Positions 1 to 8,700 of a stretch of 16,196 nt of DNA are shown one piece after another. The stretch covers positions 1-16,196 of the forward strand of contig CAKUEM010000042.1 in NCBI GenBank assembly GCA_934646115.1. The letters run 5' to 3'. Position 1 is the first letter of the stretch. Each line of letters begins with the position of its first letter. This DNA is from an uncultured Oscillospiraceae bacterium. Its GTDB lineage: Bacteria > Bacillota > Clostridia > Oscillospirales > JAAYXM01. The position numbers and the translations under genes are program-made. The notes beneath the pieces were generated by a model. The model had not been told where the DNA came from, did not search any database, and worked only from the letters and a program-made list of their open reading frames with translations.

Positions 1-393
1 GACGCTGTGAGATGTATGTCGTAGAAGATTGCGCGGCTATGCCTTAAGTTTATGTCGCGATAAAGGTCGAAAACGGCAGCTTTTCTGCGTTCTAAGCAAG
101 AATCAGAGTATAGGTAATACGCAACCCCTATTTCTTTCGATTTTGCCCTTAATTAGTCTACACGCAAGAAGAAACCCGCAACTCTCCCATAAACGGCAAA
201 AGGGTATGCACTTTGATGTGCATACCCTTTTTGTCAGCAACCCTTGCATGGCAACTGCCATAATTCTTATTTCGTAAAATCTGTTTTATGAACAGTTACC
301 CGATGCAGCAGTTTTTTATTTTTGCCAGTCCCGTGCAGAGCGCGCCACGCGCGTTTTAATGACCGAAAGCCGCTGCATGATGCAGCAGTTTTT
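1..393. other. Intergenic left edge, no supported gene
   Basis: I find no gene here that I can defend. One plus-strand frame is open from a TTG at 29 to 277. It has no convincing ribosome binding site, runs straight through the 198-231 hairpin and encodes nothing I recognise, so I treat it as chance. The first ~300 bases are visibly richer in A and T than the rest of the window. No tRNA, tmRNA, RNase P RNA or SRP RNA hallmark was recognised. What the stretch does contain is a strong hairpin at 198-231, a weaker hairpin with a T-run at 372-395 and a 16-base direct repeat (302-317, 379-394). It may include the tail of a gene or RNA that lies mostly outside the window. Confidence 0.5.
198..235. 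terminator. Bidirectional rho-independent terminator
   Basis: A perfect 14-base-pair inverted repeat (arms 198-211 and 218-231) encloses a 6-base loop (TTTGAT). The outer pairs are A-T, so each strand ends its stem with a T-run: five T's on plus, four on minus. It could end a plus-strand transcript entering from the left. It could equally stop the minus-strand hflX-yigZ transcript, which has no clear T-tailed terminator closer to its stop codon. Confidence 0.75.
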
Positions 394-394
394 T
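302..394 (+). repeat. 16-base direct repeat, two copies
   Basis: The sequence GATGCAGCAGTTTTTT occurs at 302-317 and again at 379-394, 77 bases apart. The second copy supplies the right arm and T-run of the small hairpin at 372-395 and reaches into the stop codon of the yigZ-family gene. The first copy has no matching left arm. A local duplication of a terminator-like end is the simplest reading. Confidence 0.6.
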
Positions 395-395
395 T
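372..395 (+). terminator. Possible plus-strand terminator
   Basis: Arms GCTGCAT (372-378) and ATGCAGC (380-386) form a short perfect palindrome, realistically a 5-bp stem with a 5-base loop. Two bases later a run of seven T's follows on the plus strand. The stem is weak, and no plus-strand gene ends nearby in this window. On the minus strand the same structure lacks a T-tail, so it is a poor terminator for the yigZ-family gene whose stop codon it overlaps. Confidence 0.35.
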
Positions 396-1023
396 ATCGC
401 ACGCGCACGCCCATGAACTTTTCGCCCATCGCGACCGGCGTGACCGTTCCGTTTGTAAAATCCACCAGCTTTGCGGAAAATTCCTCCAGCATTTCGGAGG
501 GAACGCATGTGTCAAACAGCACAGACGCGCCATAGTCCACACTGTCGATCATACCGCCCAGCTCCTCGATCTTGAGCTTCACGCGCTCCTGCCAGTGATA
601 CGGCGCTTCCAGCAGCACCTGCGTCCATTGCCGCATCAGCGAAACGCCCGCCGCATCCAGCGCGATCTTCGCACTGTGCGCGTAGGCGCGCGTCAGCCCG
701 CCCGTGCCGAGCAGAATGCCGCCGAAATAGCGCGTCACCACGCAGAGCACGTTTGTGATCCCCTCGCGCCGCAGCACGTCAAGCGTGGGCAGTCCCGCCG
801 TGCCCTGCGGCTCGCCGTTGTCTGTATAGCGCATGATGTTGTTCTCGCGGATGATATAGGCATACACATTGTGCGCCGCGCCGCGATGCAGCTCGTTCAT
901 CTCGTGAATGTGCGAAAGCGCCTCCTCCTCCGTGTCGCAGCGCCAGAGCGAGCCGATAAAGCGCGAGCGCTTTTCTATAAATTCATCGCGCCCGAACCCG
1001 GCGGGCACATAATATTCGTTCAC
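394..1023 (-). CDS. yigZ: YigZ/IMPACT family protein (UPF0029)
   Basis: This 209-residue protein has the full length and signature of the YigZ/IMPACT family. The N-terminal IMPACT-type fold shows KRSRFIG at 18-24, HNVYAY at 51-56, DNGEPQGTAG at 68-77 and RYFGGILLGTGGLTRAY at 98-114. Residues ~136-209 match the usual small C-terminal domain (DUF1949). Eukaryotic IMPACT modulates translation control through GCN1/GCN2. The role of bacterial YigZ is not settled, with nucleic-acid or ribosome binding proposed. The start is a GTG whose first bases overlap the hflX stop codon (GTGA, 1020-1023). It is therefore downstream in the hflX transcript and probably translationally coupled to it. A cytoplasmic role linked to translation is inferred from this pairing, not shown by the sequence. 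Confidence 0.93.
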   Translation of the reverse strand: MNEYYVPAGFGRDEFIEKRSRFIGSLWRCDTEEEALSHIHEMNELHRGAAHNVYAYIIRENNIMRYTDNGEPQGTAGLPTLDVLRREGITNVLCVVTRYFGGILLGTGGLTRAYAHSAKIALDAAGVSLMRQWTQVLLEAPYHWQERVKLKIEELGGMIDSVDYGASVLFDTCVPSEMLEEFSAKLVDFTNGTVTPVAMGEKFMGVRVR

Positions 1024-2282
1024 AGCTCCGCCCCCTCAACGATAAACTCACGCACGCGGCCGCGCAGCTTTTCATTGCAGACCGCGCAAACCGCGATGTG
1101 CGCGGCTTCATATTCGACCGAGAGCACGCGCCCCTCGCGATGCAGCAGATCGAGAAGTCCCGCCTGCGCATACGGCAGCGCAAGCCGCAGCGTGTAAAGC
1201 CCGCGGTCAAGCGCGCGGCAGATCGCCTGGCGCAGCGCGTCAAGTCCGTCGCCATGCAGTGCGCTGACACAAACGATGTCCTCGCCGCGCGGAAGCTCTG
1301 CGCGGTCCGGGCAGCGGTCGATTTTATTGAATACCGTGATCGTGGGCGTGTCACCGGCGGAAAGCTCCGTCACGATGCGCGCAACGACCTCCGCATGCGC
1401 GCGCCATTCGGGGCTTGACGCGTCGATCACATGCAGCAGCAGATCCGCGTAAGAAAGCTCCTCCAGCGTCGCCTTAAACGCCTCGATCAGATGGTGCGGC
1501 AGCTTGCGGATAAAGCCTACCGTGTCAGACAGCACGACCTCCAGCGTGTCAGACGCCTGATATCGCCGCGTCGTGGGGTCTAACGTGTCAAACAGGCGAT
1601 CCTGCGCCGAGATATCCGCCCCGGTCAGCGTGTTGAGCAGCGTCGATTTGCCCGCGTTGGTATACCCGACGATCGCAACGAGCGGGATCTCGCGCTTCGT
1701 GCGCGCGCGCCGCTGCTCCTGCCGGTTTTTGCGCACATCGTCTAATTCCTCGCGCAGCTTGGCGATGTGGCGGTGAATATGCCGTCGGTCGGTCTCCAGC
1801 TTCGATTCGCCCGGACCGCGCGTTCCGATGCCGCCGCCCAGCCGAGAAAGCTCAACGCCGCGCCCGGTCAGCCGCGGGAGAATGTATTTGTATTGCGCAA
1901 GCTCAACCTGAAGCTTGCCCTCGCGTGTTGCGGCGCGCATCGCGAAAATGTCAAGGATCAGGGTGCTGCGGTCGATCACGCGGATGCCGATGATATCCTC
2001 TAAATTGCGCGTTTGCGCGGGGGAAAGCTCGTTATCAAACACGATCAGCGTTGCGCCGAGCGCCCGCGCCTGCTCGCCCAGCTCCTGCGCCTTGCCCGTG
2101 CCTAAAAATGTGCGCGGTTCGGGCGTTTGGCGGTTTTGCACCACGCGCGCCGCCACTTCGCCGCCCGCAGTGGAAAACAGCTCCTCCAGCTCGTCGAGCG
2201 TCGCGTCCGTCACCGCAAGCTCGGGCGGAAACGCCGGGGAATTCAGCCCCGCAAGGATCGCGCGTTCTGTTTTTTTATCCAT
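1020..2282 (-). CDS. hflX: GTPase HflX
   Basis: HflX is a GTPase that binds the 50S subunit and splits stalled or stressed ribosomes. The 420-residue product has the N-terminal HflX domain and the diagnostic SRLGGGIGTRGPGESKLE stretch at 146-163. A charged helical linker (~165-197) precedes the G domain. G-domain motifs are G1 GYTNAGKS (206-213), G2 region DTLDPTTR (232-239), G3 DTVGF (253-257), G4 NKID (319-322) and G5 VSA (339-341). A C-terminal domain follows (~365-420). I chose the ATG at 2282 because GAGGTG lies just upstream; a TTG four codons further out is in frame but sits on that ribosome binding site. All catalytic motifs look intact. It is the first gene of a two-gene operon with the yigZ-family gene. 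Confidence 0.97.
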   Translation of the reverse strand: MDKKTERAILAGLNSPAFPPELAVTDATLDELEELFSTAGGEVAARVVQNRQTPEPRTFLGTGKAQELGEQARALGATLIVFDNELSPAQTRNLEDIIGIRVIDRSTLILDIFAMRAATREGKLQVELAQYKYILPRLTGRGVELSRLGGGIGTRGPGESKLETDRRHIHRHIAKLREELDDVRKNRQEQRRARTKREIPLVAIVGYTNAGKSTLLNTLTGADISAQDRLFDTLDPTTRRYQASDTLEVVLSDTVGFIRKLPHHLIEAFKATLEELSYADLLLHVIDASSPEWRAHAEVVARIVTELSAGDTPTITVFNKIDRCPDRAELPRGEDIVCVSALHGDGLDALRQAICRALDRGLYTLRLALPYAQAGLLDLLHREGRVLSVEYEAAHIAVCAVCNEKLRGRVREFIVEGAEL

Positions 2283-2312
2283 AACACACCTCAAAATTTT
2301 TGCCTTTTCTTT

Positions 2313-2341
2313 ATTTTACTGTTTTTTTGGGCGCTTGTCCA
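2313..2341 (-). promoter_or_regulatory. Promoter for hflX-yigZ
   Basis: On the minus strand a -35 box TGGACA (2341-2336) and a -10 box TAAAAT (2318-2313) are separated by 17 bases. Each matches the SigA consensus at five of six positions. The predicted start falls ~20-25 bases upstream of the hflX ATG, leaving a short leader with the GAGGTG ribosome binding site. This is a sequence match only. Confidence 0.6.
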
Positions 2342-2348
2342 GCGCGGG

Positions 2349-2377
2349 TGGAAACCCGGTTTAATTTATGATACAAT
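2349..2377 (+). promoter_or_regulatory. Promoter for addBA
   Basis: A -35-like TGGAAA (2349-2354) is followed after 17 bases by TACAAT (2372-2377). A TG at 2369-2370 gives an extended -10 that would compensate for the weak -35. The -35 overlaps a small inverted repeat (CGGGT, GGAA loop, ACCCG). It lies back to back with the hflX promoter, with only seven bases between the two -35 boxes. The leader to the addB start would be ~60 bases. Confidence 0.55.
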
Positions 2378-2441
2378 AAGAATAATTCAAAACGCCGCGA
2401 AATGCTGCGGCAAAGTAATCGCAAAGGGGGCATGGTTCGGC

Positions 2442-5400
2442 GTGGTTCGGTTTATCGTGGGGCGCGCGGGCAGCGGGAAAACGCACCGGGTGATCGAGGA
2501 GATCACAGCGGCAGCGGCGCGCGGCGAGAAAATGATTTTACTGGTACCGGAACAGTATTCCCACGCGGTTGAGCGCTTATTATGCGCCGCGTCGGCGTCC
2601 ATCTCGCGCTATGCGGAGGTGCTGTCGTTCCGGCGCTTGGCGGATCGCGCGTTTATGCGCGCGGGCGGACTTGCGCGCCGGACGGTCGATCCCGGCGGGC
2701 GCATTTTACTGATGCGCCGCGCGGTCACACAGGTGAAGGATCAGCTGACGCTGTTTTCCACCGCCGCGCTGCGACCGGAGTTTTTGGCAAGTCTTTTAGA
2801 CCTGATCGAGGAGATGAAAACCTGCCGCATCGAGCCGGAGCGATTTTTAAACGCGGGCGATGGCGTGCTCGGGCAGAAGCTGCATGATATCGCCCTGATC
2901 GCCGCCGCGTATGACGGCGCATTCCAAACGGGCGAGCTGGACCCGGCGGATACGCTAAGCCTTGCGGCGCAAGCGATCGCAAAGAGCGATTTTTTTCGCG
3001 GCGTGCGCGTTTGGGTGGACGGTTATTCCGGCTTTACCGAGCAGGAGCTTGAGATCCTGCGCCTGATTTTTGCGCAGAGCGCGGGCGCGACCGTCACGCT
3101 CTGCTTAAACGATGATCCGGAGGGCGAAAACGGCGCGTTTGCAAAATCCTGGGCGACCTATTCGCGACTTGCGCGCATGGCGGGCGAGAGCGAACTGATC
3201 CGCCTTTCGCCCGGCGCGCGATATCAGTCGGAGGCACTCTCGTATTTAGAGCAAAATCTATTTGTGCCCGGGGCAGAGCCGCATGAGCCGGGCGGCGCAG
3301 TCGAGCTGCTTCGAGCGCGTGATTCGTATGAAGAATGCGAGTGCGCGGCGGCGAAAATTTTAGAATGGGTGCGTGAGGATGGGCTGCGCTTTCGCGATAT
3401 CGTGGTCACGGCGCGCAGCTTTGAGGAGTATGCGCCAATGCTTGCGGCGGTGTTTGCGCGCTTTGGCGTTCCGTTTTATGAAAATCGCAGCGTGCCGGTG
3501 CTCAGCCAGCCGCCCGTTGCGTTTACGCTTTGCGCCCTGCGCGTGATCGCGGACCATTTCCGCTATGACGACATGGCGGCATATTTAAAAACCGGGCTGT
3601 GCGGCGTGCGCCGCCGCAGTCTTGACCGACTGGAGCATTATTTATACACCTGGCATATCGAGGGGAAGCTTTGGGCGAATGACGAGCCGTTTACGGCGAA
3701 CAGCTCCGGTCGCGAGGATGCGCCCAATGAGCGCGAGGCGGAGGAGCTTTTATTTCTCAACCGGCTGCGCGTGCGCGTGCGCGAGCCGCTGTGCCGCCTG
3801 CGCGATGCGATCCGAAAAGAGCCGACCGGGCGCGGCTTTGCGGCGGCGCTGTTTGGCTTTTTTGAGGAAGTGCATTTGGCGCGCAGGCTGGAGGCGCGCT
3901 CGATTTTGCTGCGGCGGCAGGGTGAGCTTGCGCGCGCCGAGCAGTATGAGGCGCTCTGGCAGCTTTTGATCGGCGCGATCGAGAGCATTGCGCGCGTGCT
4001 GCCGGACGATCGCTTCACGATCGATGAATTTGCGCGCGTGTTCGCGCTGATGCTTTCGCAATATGAGGTGGGAACGATCCCCGCCGCGATCGATCGTGTG
4101 CATACCGGCGGGCTTGAGCGGTTGGGCGAAGCGCCGATGCGCCGCGTGATCCTGCTGGGCGCGATCGATGGGCAGCTGCCGCGCAGCGCGGACGCGAAGG
4201 GAATATTAAGCGATGCCGAGCGCGAGCGGTTAGACGAGCTGGGCATTGCGCTCGCGGTCAGCCCGGCGCAGCGTTTGGAGGAGGAGTTCCGCCTGATCTA
4301 TCATGCGCTCGCCACCCCGCAGGAAAAGCTTGTAGTCCTTGTTCCACAGCGGACGGTGGACGGCGCGGAAGCGCGCGAATCGTTTCTCATTCCGCGGCTG
4401 CGCGCGCTGTTTCCGGCGCTTTCCGTGCAGCGCGTAGAAGCGGCTGCGACCGCGGCGGTCGCGCCGTGCTTTGACCTTGCGGCGGCGCGGGGCGACGATC
4501 CGTGGCGTGCGTCCGCGCGCGCGTATTTTGCAGATGACGCGGCGTATGCGCCGCGGCTTGCGCTGGCTGCGCAGAATTCGCGCCTTGCGCGCGGGCCGCT
4601 GCGTGACCGCGAGAATATCGACGCGCTGTTTGGCAAAACGATCCGCCTGTCTGCCAGCCGGTGCGACAGTTTTTCCTCCTGCCGATATCAATATTTTTTA
4701 AAATACGGGCTAAAGCTTGCACCACAACGGCGCGCGGGCTTTGACGCGCCGACGGTCGGCACGTTTTTGCACGCGGTGCTTGAGCAGACGCTGCGCGAGG
4801 TCAAGGCGCGCGGCGGGCATCACGCGGTGGAGACCGAAACGGTGCTCGCGCTTGCCGACCGGGCGATGGAGCGGTTTATCGCCGAGCGGCTTGGCGGCTT
4901 TTCGCAGCGCACCGCGCGGTTTCGCGCGCAGTTTTTGCGGCTGCGGCGCATGGTGCATGCGGTGGTGCAAAACGTGCATGAGGAGCTTTGCACCTCGCGG
5001 TTTGAGCCGCTCGATTTCGAGCTGCATTTTGCGGATCATGCGGGGGATCTCCCGGCGCTGACCGTTCAGGGCGAGGAGTTTACGCTCAAGCTTGAGGGCT
5101 ATGTCGACCGCGTGGACGGTATGGAGCAGGACGGCGTGCTGTATCTGCGTGTGGTGGATTATAAAACCGGCGGCAAGGATTTTCGGCTTGAGGACGCCCT
5201 CAACGGGCTGAATATGCAGATGCTTCTTTATTTATTCACGCTGTGCGGCGCGGGCGCGGCGCGCTATGGAAAAGCGCCGGAGGCGGCGGGCGTGCTGTAT
5301 CTTCCCGCGCGCGACCCGGTCCTTTCCGGCGCGGGCGGTGAAACTGCGGAGGAGATCCTGCATGCGCGCGATGCGGCGCAGGTGCGGCGCGGGCTGCTGC

Positions 5401-5708
5401 TTGACCGGGCGGAATTATACGCGGGCGAGCGGTTTTTGCCCATCCGCCTGAAAAAAGACGGCAAATTCGATGCGAAAAGCGCGGTGGCGAGCCGCGAGGA
5501 ATTTTTAAAGATCGAGCGGCGCATGCAGAACATTCTGTGCGAGATCGGCGAGCAGCTGCATGGCGGCGTGATCGACGCAAACCCTTACTACCGCAACGCG
5601 AGCGAGAGCGCCTGCGACTATTGCGACATGCGCGCCGCCTGTCATTTTGACGAGCGCGCGGGCGACCGGAAGCGGTATTTATTCGCGATGCGAAGGGAGG
5701 AGCTGTGA
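2442..5708 (+). CDS. addB: ATP-dependent helicase/nuclease subunit B, AddB
   Basis: AddB partners AddA in the complex that resects double-strand breaks for RecA-dependent repair. The 1088-residue product opens with a Walker A motif GRAGSGKT at 7-14 and the family block LVPEQYSHAVERLL shortly after. The C-terminal RecB-type nuclease domain has GYVDRVDG followed by VVDYKTGG, with catalytic D906 and K908. Four cysteines in the expected places (C747, then C1058, C1061 and C1067 spaced C-x2-C-x5-C) match the family's 4Fe-4S cluster that staples the nuclease domain. The length is slightly under the usual ~1150. The start is a GTG with AAAGGGGG 11 bases upstream; an ATG at 2432 is out of frame. The open frame extends further upstream antisense to hflX, but the Walker motif position argues for 2442. 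AddA begins 1 base after the stop. Confidence 0.95.
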   Translation: MVRFIVGRAGSGKTHRVIEEITAAAARGEKMILLVPEQYSHAVERLLCAASASISRYAEVLSFRRLADRAFMRAGGLARRTVDPGGRILLMRRAVTQVKDQLTLFSTAALRPEFLASLLDLIEEMKTCRIEPERFLNAGDGVLGQKLHDIALIAAAYDGAFQTGELDPADTLSLAAQAIAKSDFFRGVRVWVDGYSGFTEQELEILRLIFAQSAGATVTLCLNDDPEGENGAFAKSWATYSRLARMAGESELIRLSPGARYQSEALSYLEQNLFVPGAEPHEPGGAVELLRARDSYEECECAAAKILEWVREDGLRFRDIVVTARSFEEYAPMLAAVFARFGVPFYENRSVPVLSQPPVAFTLCALRVIADHFRYDDMAAYLKTGLCGVRRRSLDRLEHYLYTWHIEGKLWANDEPFTANSSGREDAPNEREAEELLFLNRLRVRVREPLCRLRDAIRKEPTGRGFAAALFGFFEEVHLARRLEARSILLRRQGELARAEQYEALWQLLIGAIESIARVLPDDRFTIDEFARVFALMLSQYEVGTIPAAIDRVHTGGLERLGEAPMRRVILLGAIDGQLPRSADAKGILSDAERERLDELGIALAVSPAQRLEEEFRLIYHALATPQEKLVVLVPQRTVDGAEARESFLIPRLRALFPALSVQRVEAAATAAVAPCFDLAAARGDDPWRASARAYFADDAAYAPRLALAAQNSRLARGPLRDRENIDALFGKTIRLSASRCDSFSSCRYQYFLKYGLKLAPQRRAGFDAPTVGTFLHAVLEQTLREVKARGGHHAVETETVLALADRAMERFIAERLGGFSQRTARFRAQFLRLRRMVHAVVQNVHEELCTSRFEPLDFELHFADHAGDLPALTVQGEEFTLKLEGYVDRVDGMEQDGVLYLRVVDYKTGGKDFRLEDALNGLNMQMLLYLFTLCGAGAARYGKAPEAAGVLYLPARDPVLSGAGGETAEEILHARDAAQVRRGLLLDRAELYAGERFLPIRLKKDGKFDAKSAVASREEFLKIERRMQNILCEIGEQLHGGVIDANPYYRNASESACDYCDMRAACHFDERAGDRKRYLFAMRREEL

Positions 5709-5709
5709 C

Positions 5710-8700
5710 ATGGGCAAGGTGTGCTGGACGGAGGATCAGCTCCGCGCGATCGAGAGCCGGGACGGGACGCTTCTGGTTTCGGCGGCGGCAGGCTCGGGCA
5801 AAACGGCGGTTTTGGTTGAGCGGCTGCTGCGCCGGGTTGAGCGTGACGGCGCGGATATCGATCGGTTTTTGATGATCACCTACACGAATGCCGCGGCGAG
5901 CGAGCTGCGCGCGAAAATTATCGATGCGATCGCAAAGCGTCTGGCGGACGCGCCGGATGACCGGCGCATGGCGCGGCAGGCGCGCATTGTGCATCGCGCA
6001 AAAATTTCAACGATCCACGCCTATTGCACGCAGGTTTTGCGCACGCACGGGCATTTGCGCGGCATCGCAAGTGATTTTAAAATTATGGACGAGGGCGAGG
6101 CGGAAACGCTTCGGCGGCAGGCGCTTTGCGATTTATTAGAGGAAGAATACGGCGCGGCGCGGCCGGAATTTCTTGCGCTGTGCGATGCGCTATGCGGCGA
6201 GCGGGACGACCGGCGTTTGGAGGAGAGCGTTTTGCTGCTGCATCAAAAAAGCCGCAGCCATCCCGACCCGGCGCAATGGCTTTGGCGCAGCGCGGCGGCG
6301 TATGACATGGCGGGGCTTGAGAGCGCGGAGCAAACGATTTGGGGGTGCGAAATTCTGGCGCATGCGCGCGCGGTGTGCGAGTATTTGATCACGCGCATCG
6401 ACGCGGCGTGCGCGGCGCTCGCGGCGGATTCTGCGCTTGAGGCGGCGTATGCGCCCGCGCTGTGCCGCGATCGGGAGAATTTGCGCGCGCTTGAGGCGGC
6501 GCAGCGGTGGGACGATATGGTGCGCGGCGCGCAGACGATGGAGTTTATGCGTCTGTCCGGCGTGCGAAATTGCGAGTCGCCGGAGCTGCGCGATTGGATC
6601 AAGGCAGAGCGAAATGACGTAAAGCGCGAGGTGGGAAAGCTTTGCGAGCGGCTGCTTTGCAAGGACAGCGCGACCGCGCTTTCCGAGCTGCGCGCGCTGC
6701 ATCCGGCGGCGCAGGAGCTTTGCCGTCTGGCGGGCGCGCTGGAGGAGCGGTACCATGCGTGCAAGCTGCGGCGCGGCGTGTTGGATTATAACGATCTTGA
6801 GCATGAAGCGGTGGCGCTTTTGGTTGAGAAATATGACGAGGAGCGCGACGTTGTTACGCCGACCGCGCTGGCGCGTGAGCTGTCGCAGGAATTCTGCGAG
6901 ATCATGGTGGATGAGTATCAGGACGCGAACTGCGTGCAGGATATTTTGTTCCGCGCCGTGTCGCGCGGAGAGCAGAATCTGACGATGGTGGGCGACCTCA
7001 AGCAGTCGATCTATCGCTTCCGCCTGGCGGATCCGACGATTTTTCTGCGCAAATACAAAACGTTTTTGCCGTATGAGGACGCGCAGCCGGGGCAGGCGCG
7101 CGTGGTGAATTTATCGCGCAATTTCCGCTCGCGCGCGGAGGTTTTGCAAAGCTGCAACGATTATTTTTCATGCGCGATGAGCGAGCAGCTGGGCGAGCTT
7201 GCCTATACAGAGCGCGAATTTTTAAATCCCGGCGCGGCGTATCCGGAAGCGGCGGCGGATTATCGCAGCGAGCTGATGCTTCTGGACCTGGCGGAGGAGC
7301 GCGCGGCGGCGGAGGAGCTTCCGCCCTCGGCGCGCGAGGCGGAGGCGCGCTGCATCGCGGCAAGGATCAGCGCGCTTGTGCGCGAGGGGTTTCCGCTGGA
7401 GCACGGTGCGGCGCAATATGGAGATATCGTGATTTTGCTGCGTTCGCTTTCCGGGCGCGCGGAGGTGTATGAGCGCGCGCTGCGCGAATATGGGATCCCC
7501 TGCGTGTCAGATAAAAGCGAGGGTCTGCTCGGCACGGTCGAGGTGGGGATTATGCTCTCGCTTTTGCAGACGATCGACAATCCGCTTTGGGATGTGCCGC
7601 TGGTCAGCACGTTGCGCTCGCCGATGTTCGGGTTTACCGCAGATGAGCTGGCGGAGATCCGGCGGCATAAGGCGGGCTTTTTCTGCGATGCGCTGCGCGC
7701 GTGTGCAAAGGGCGAGACGGACTGCGCGCGGAAATGCGCGGCGTTTTTGCGGCTGCTCTCCGAGCTGCGCGCAGTGGCGGGCGAGCTGCCGGTCGATGAG
7801 CTGCTCTGGCGCATTTATGACCGCACGGGTGCGCGCGGGCTGTTCGGCGCGATGGAAGAGGGGCAGAGCCGCGTGGCGCATCTGCTCGCGCTGTATCAGT
7901 ATGCGCAGCGGTTTGAGGCGGGCGGCTTTCGCGGGCTGCACGCGTTTTTAGACCGCGTGGCGCATGTGACCGAGCAGGGCGGCGATATCGATGCGGGTCA
8001 GGCGGAGGAGCGCGCGGGCGCGGTGCGCATTATGAGTATTCATAAGTCCAAGGGTCTGGAGTTTCCGATCGTGTTTCTTGCCGATTGCAACCGCCGGTTT
8101 AACCGCATGGATCTGCAAGAGCCGGTGCTGACGCATCCGGCGCTCGGGCTGGGGCTGATGTATCGCGATCAGGCGCTGCGCTATGAGTGCCCGTCGCTCG
8201 CGCGGATCTGCATTTCGCTTGCGCTTGAGCGCGAGATGAAAAGCGAGGAGCTGCGCATTTTATATGTAGGAATGACGCGCGCAAAGGAGAAATTGATCCT
8301 CGCCTGCACCGAACGGGACGCGGCCGCGCGTCTCACGCGGGCGCGCATGATGGCGGCAGACGGCGCGGTTTCGCCGATGGCGCTCTTGCACGCGGCGCAG
8401 ACCGATTTATGGTTTCTGCTTCCGGAGTGCGCCCGCCCGAGCACATTCATGCTGCGCGAGCTGGGAAAGGACGCGATCGCGCCGCCCGCGGGATATCTTC
8501 CGGAGCAGGCGCATGCGGCGGGGGCGGAGCCATGGCGCATTGAGGCGCTGCGCGCGCGGTTTTCGTTTCAATATCCGTTTGCCGACGCGGTCAACGCGGA
8601 GGGTAAGCTGACCGCGACCGGGCTTTCGCACGAGGGGATGACGCGCCGCCGGCACTTTGCGCGCCCGCAATTCATGCAGGAGCGCGGACTCACGCCGACC

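Noticed and set aside
29..277. An 82-codon plus-strand open frame at the left edge.
   Set aside because: It uses a TTG start, reads through a strong terminator-like hairpin at 198-231 and has no recognisable features.
2127..2441. N-terminal extension of AddB, since its frame is open from 2127.
   Set aside because: The extension is antisense to hflX, would cross the promoter region and would push the Walker A motif far from its usual position near the N-terminus.
3638..4691. Several minus-strand open frames opposite addB.
   Set aside because: They are serine- and arginine-rich shadow translations of a conserved AddB region, with no ribosome binding sites that I could defend.
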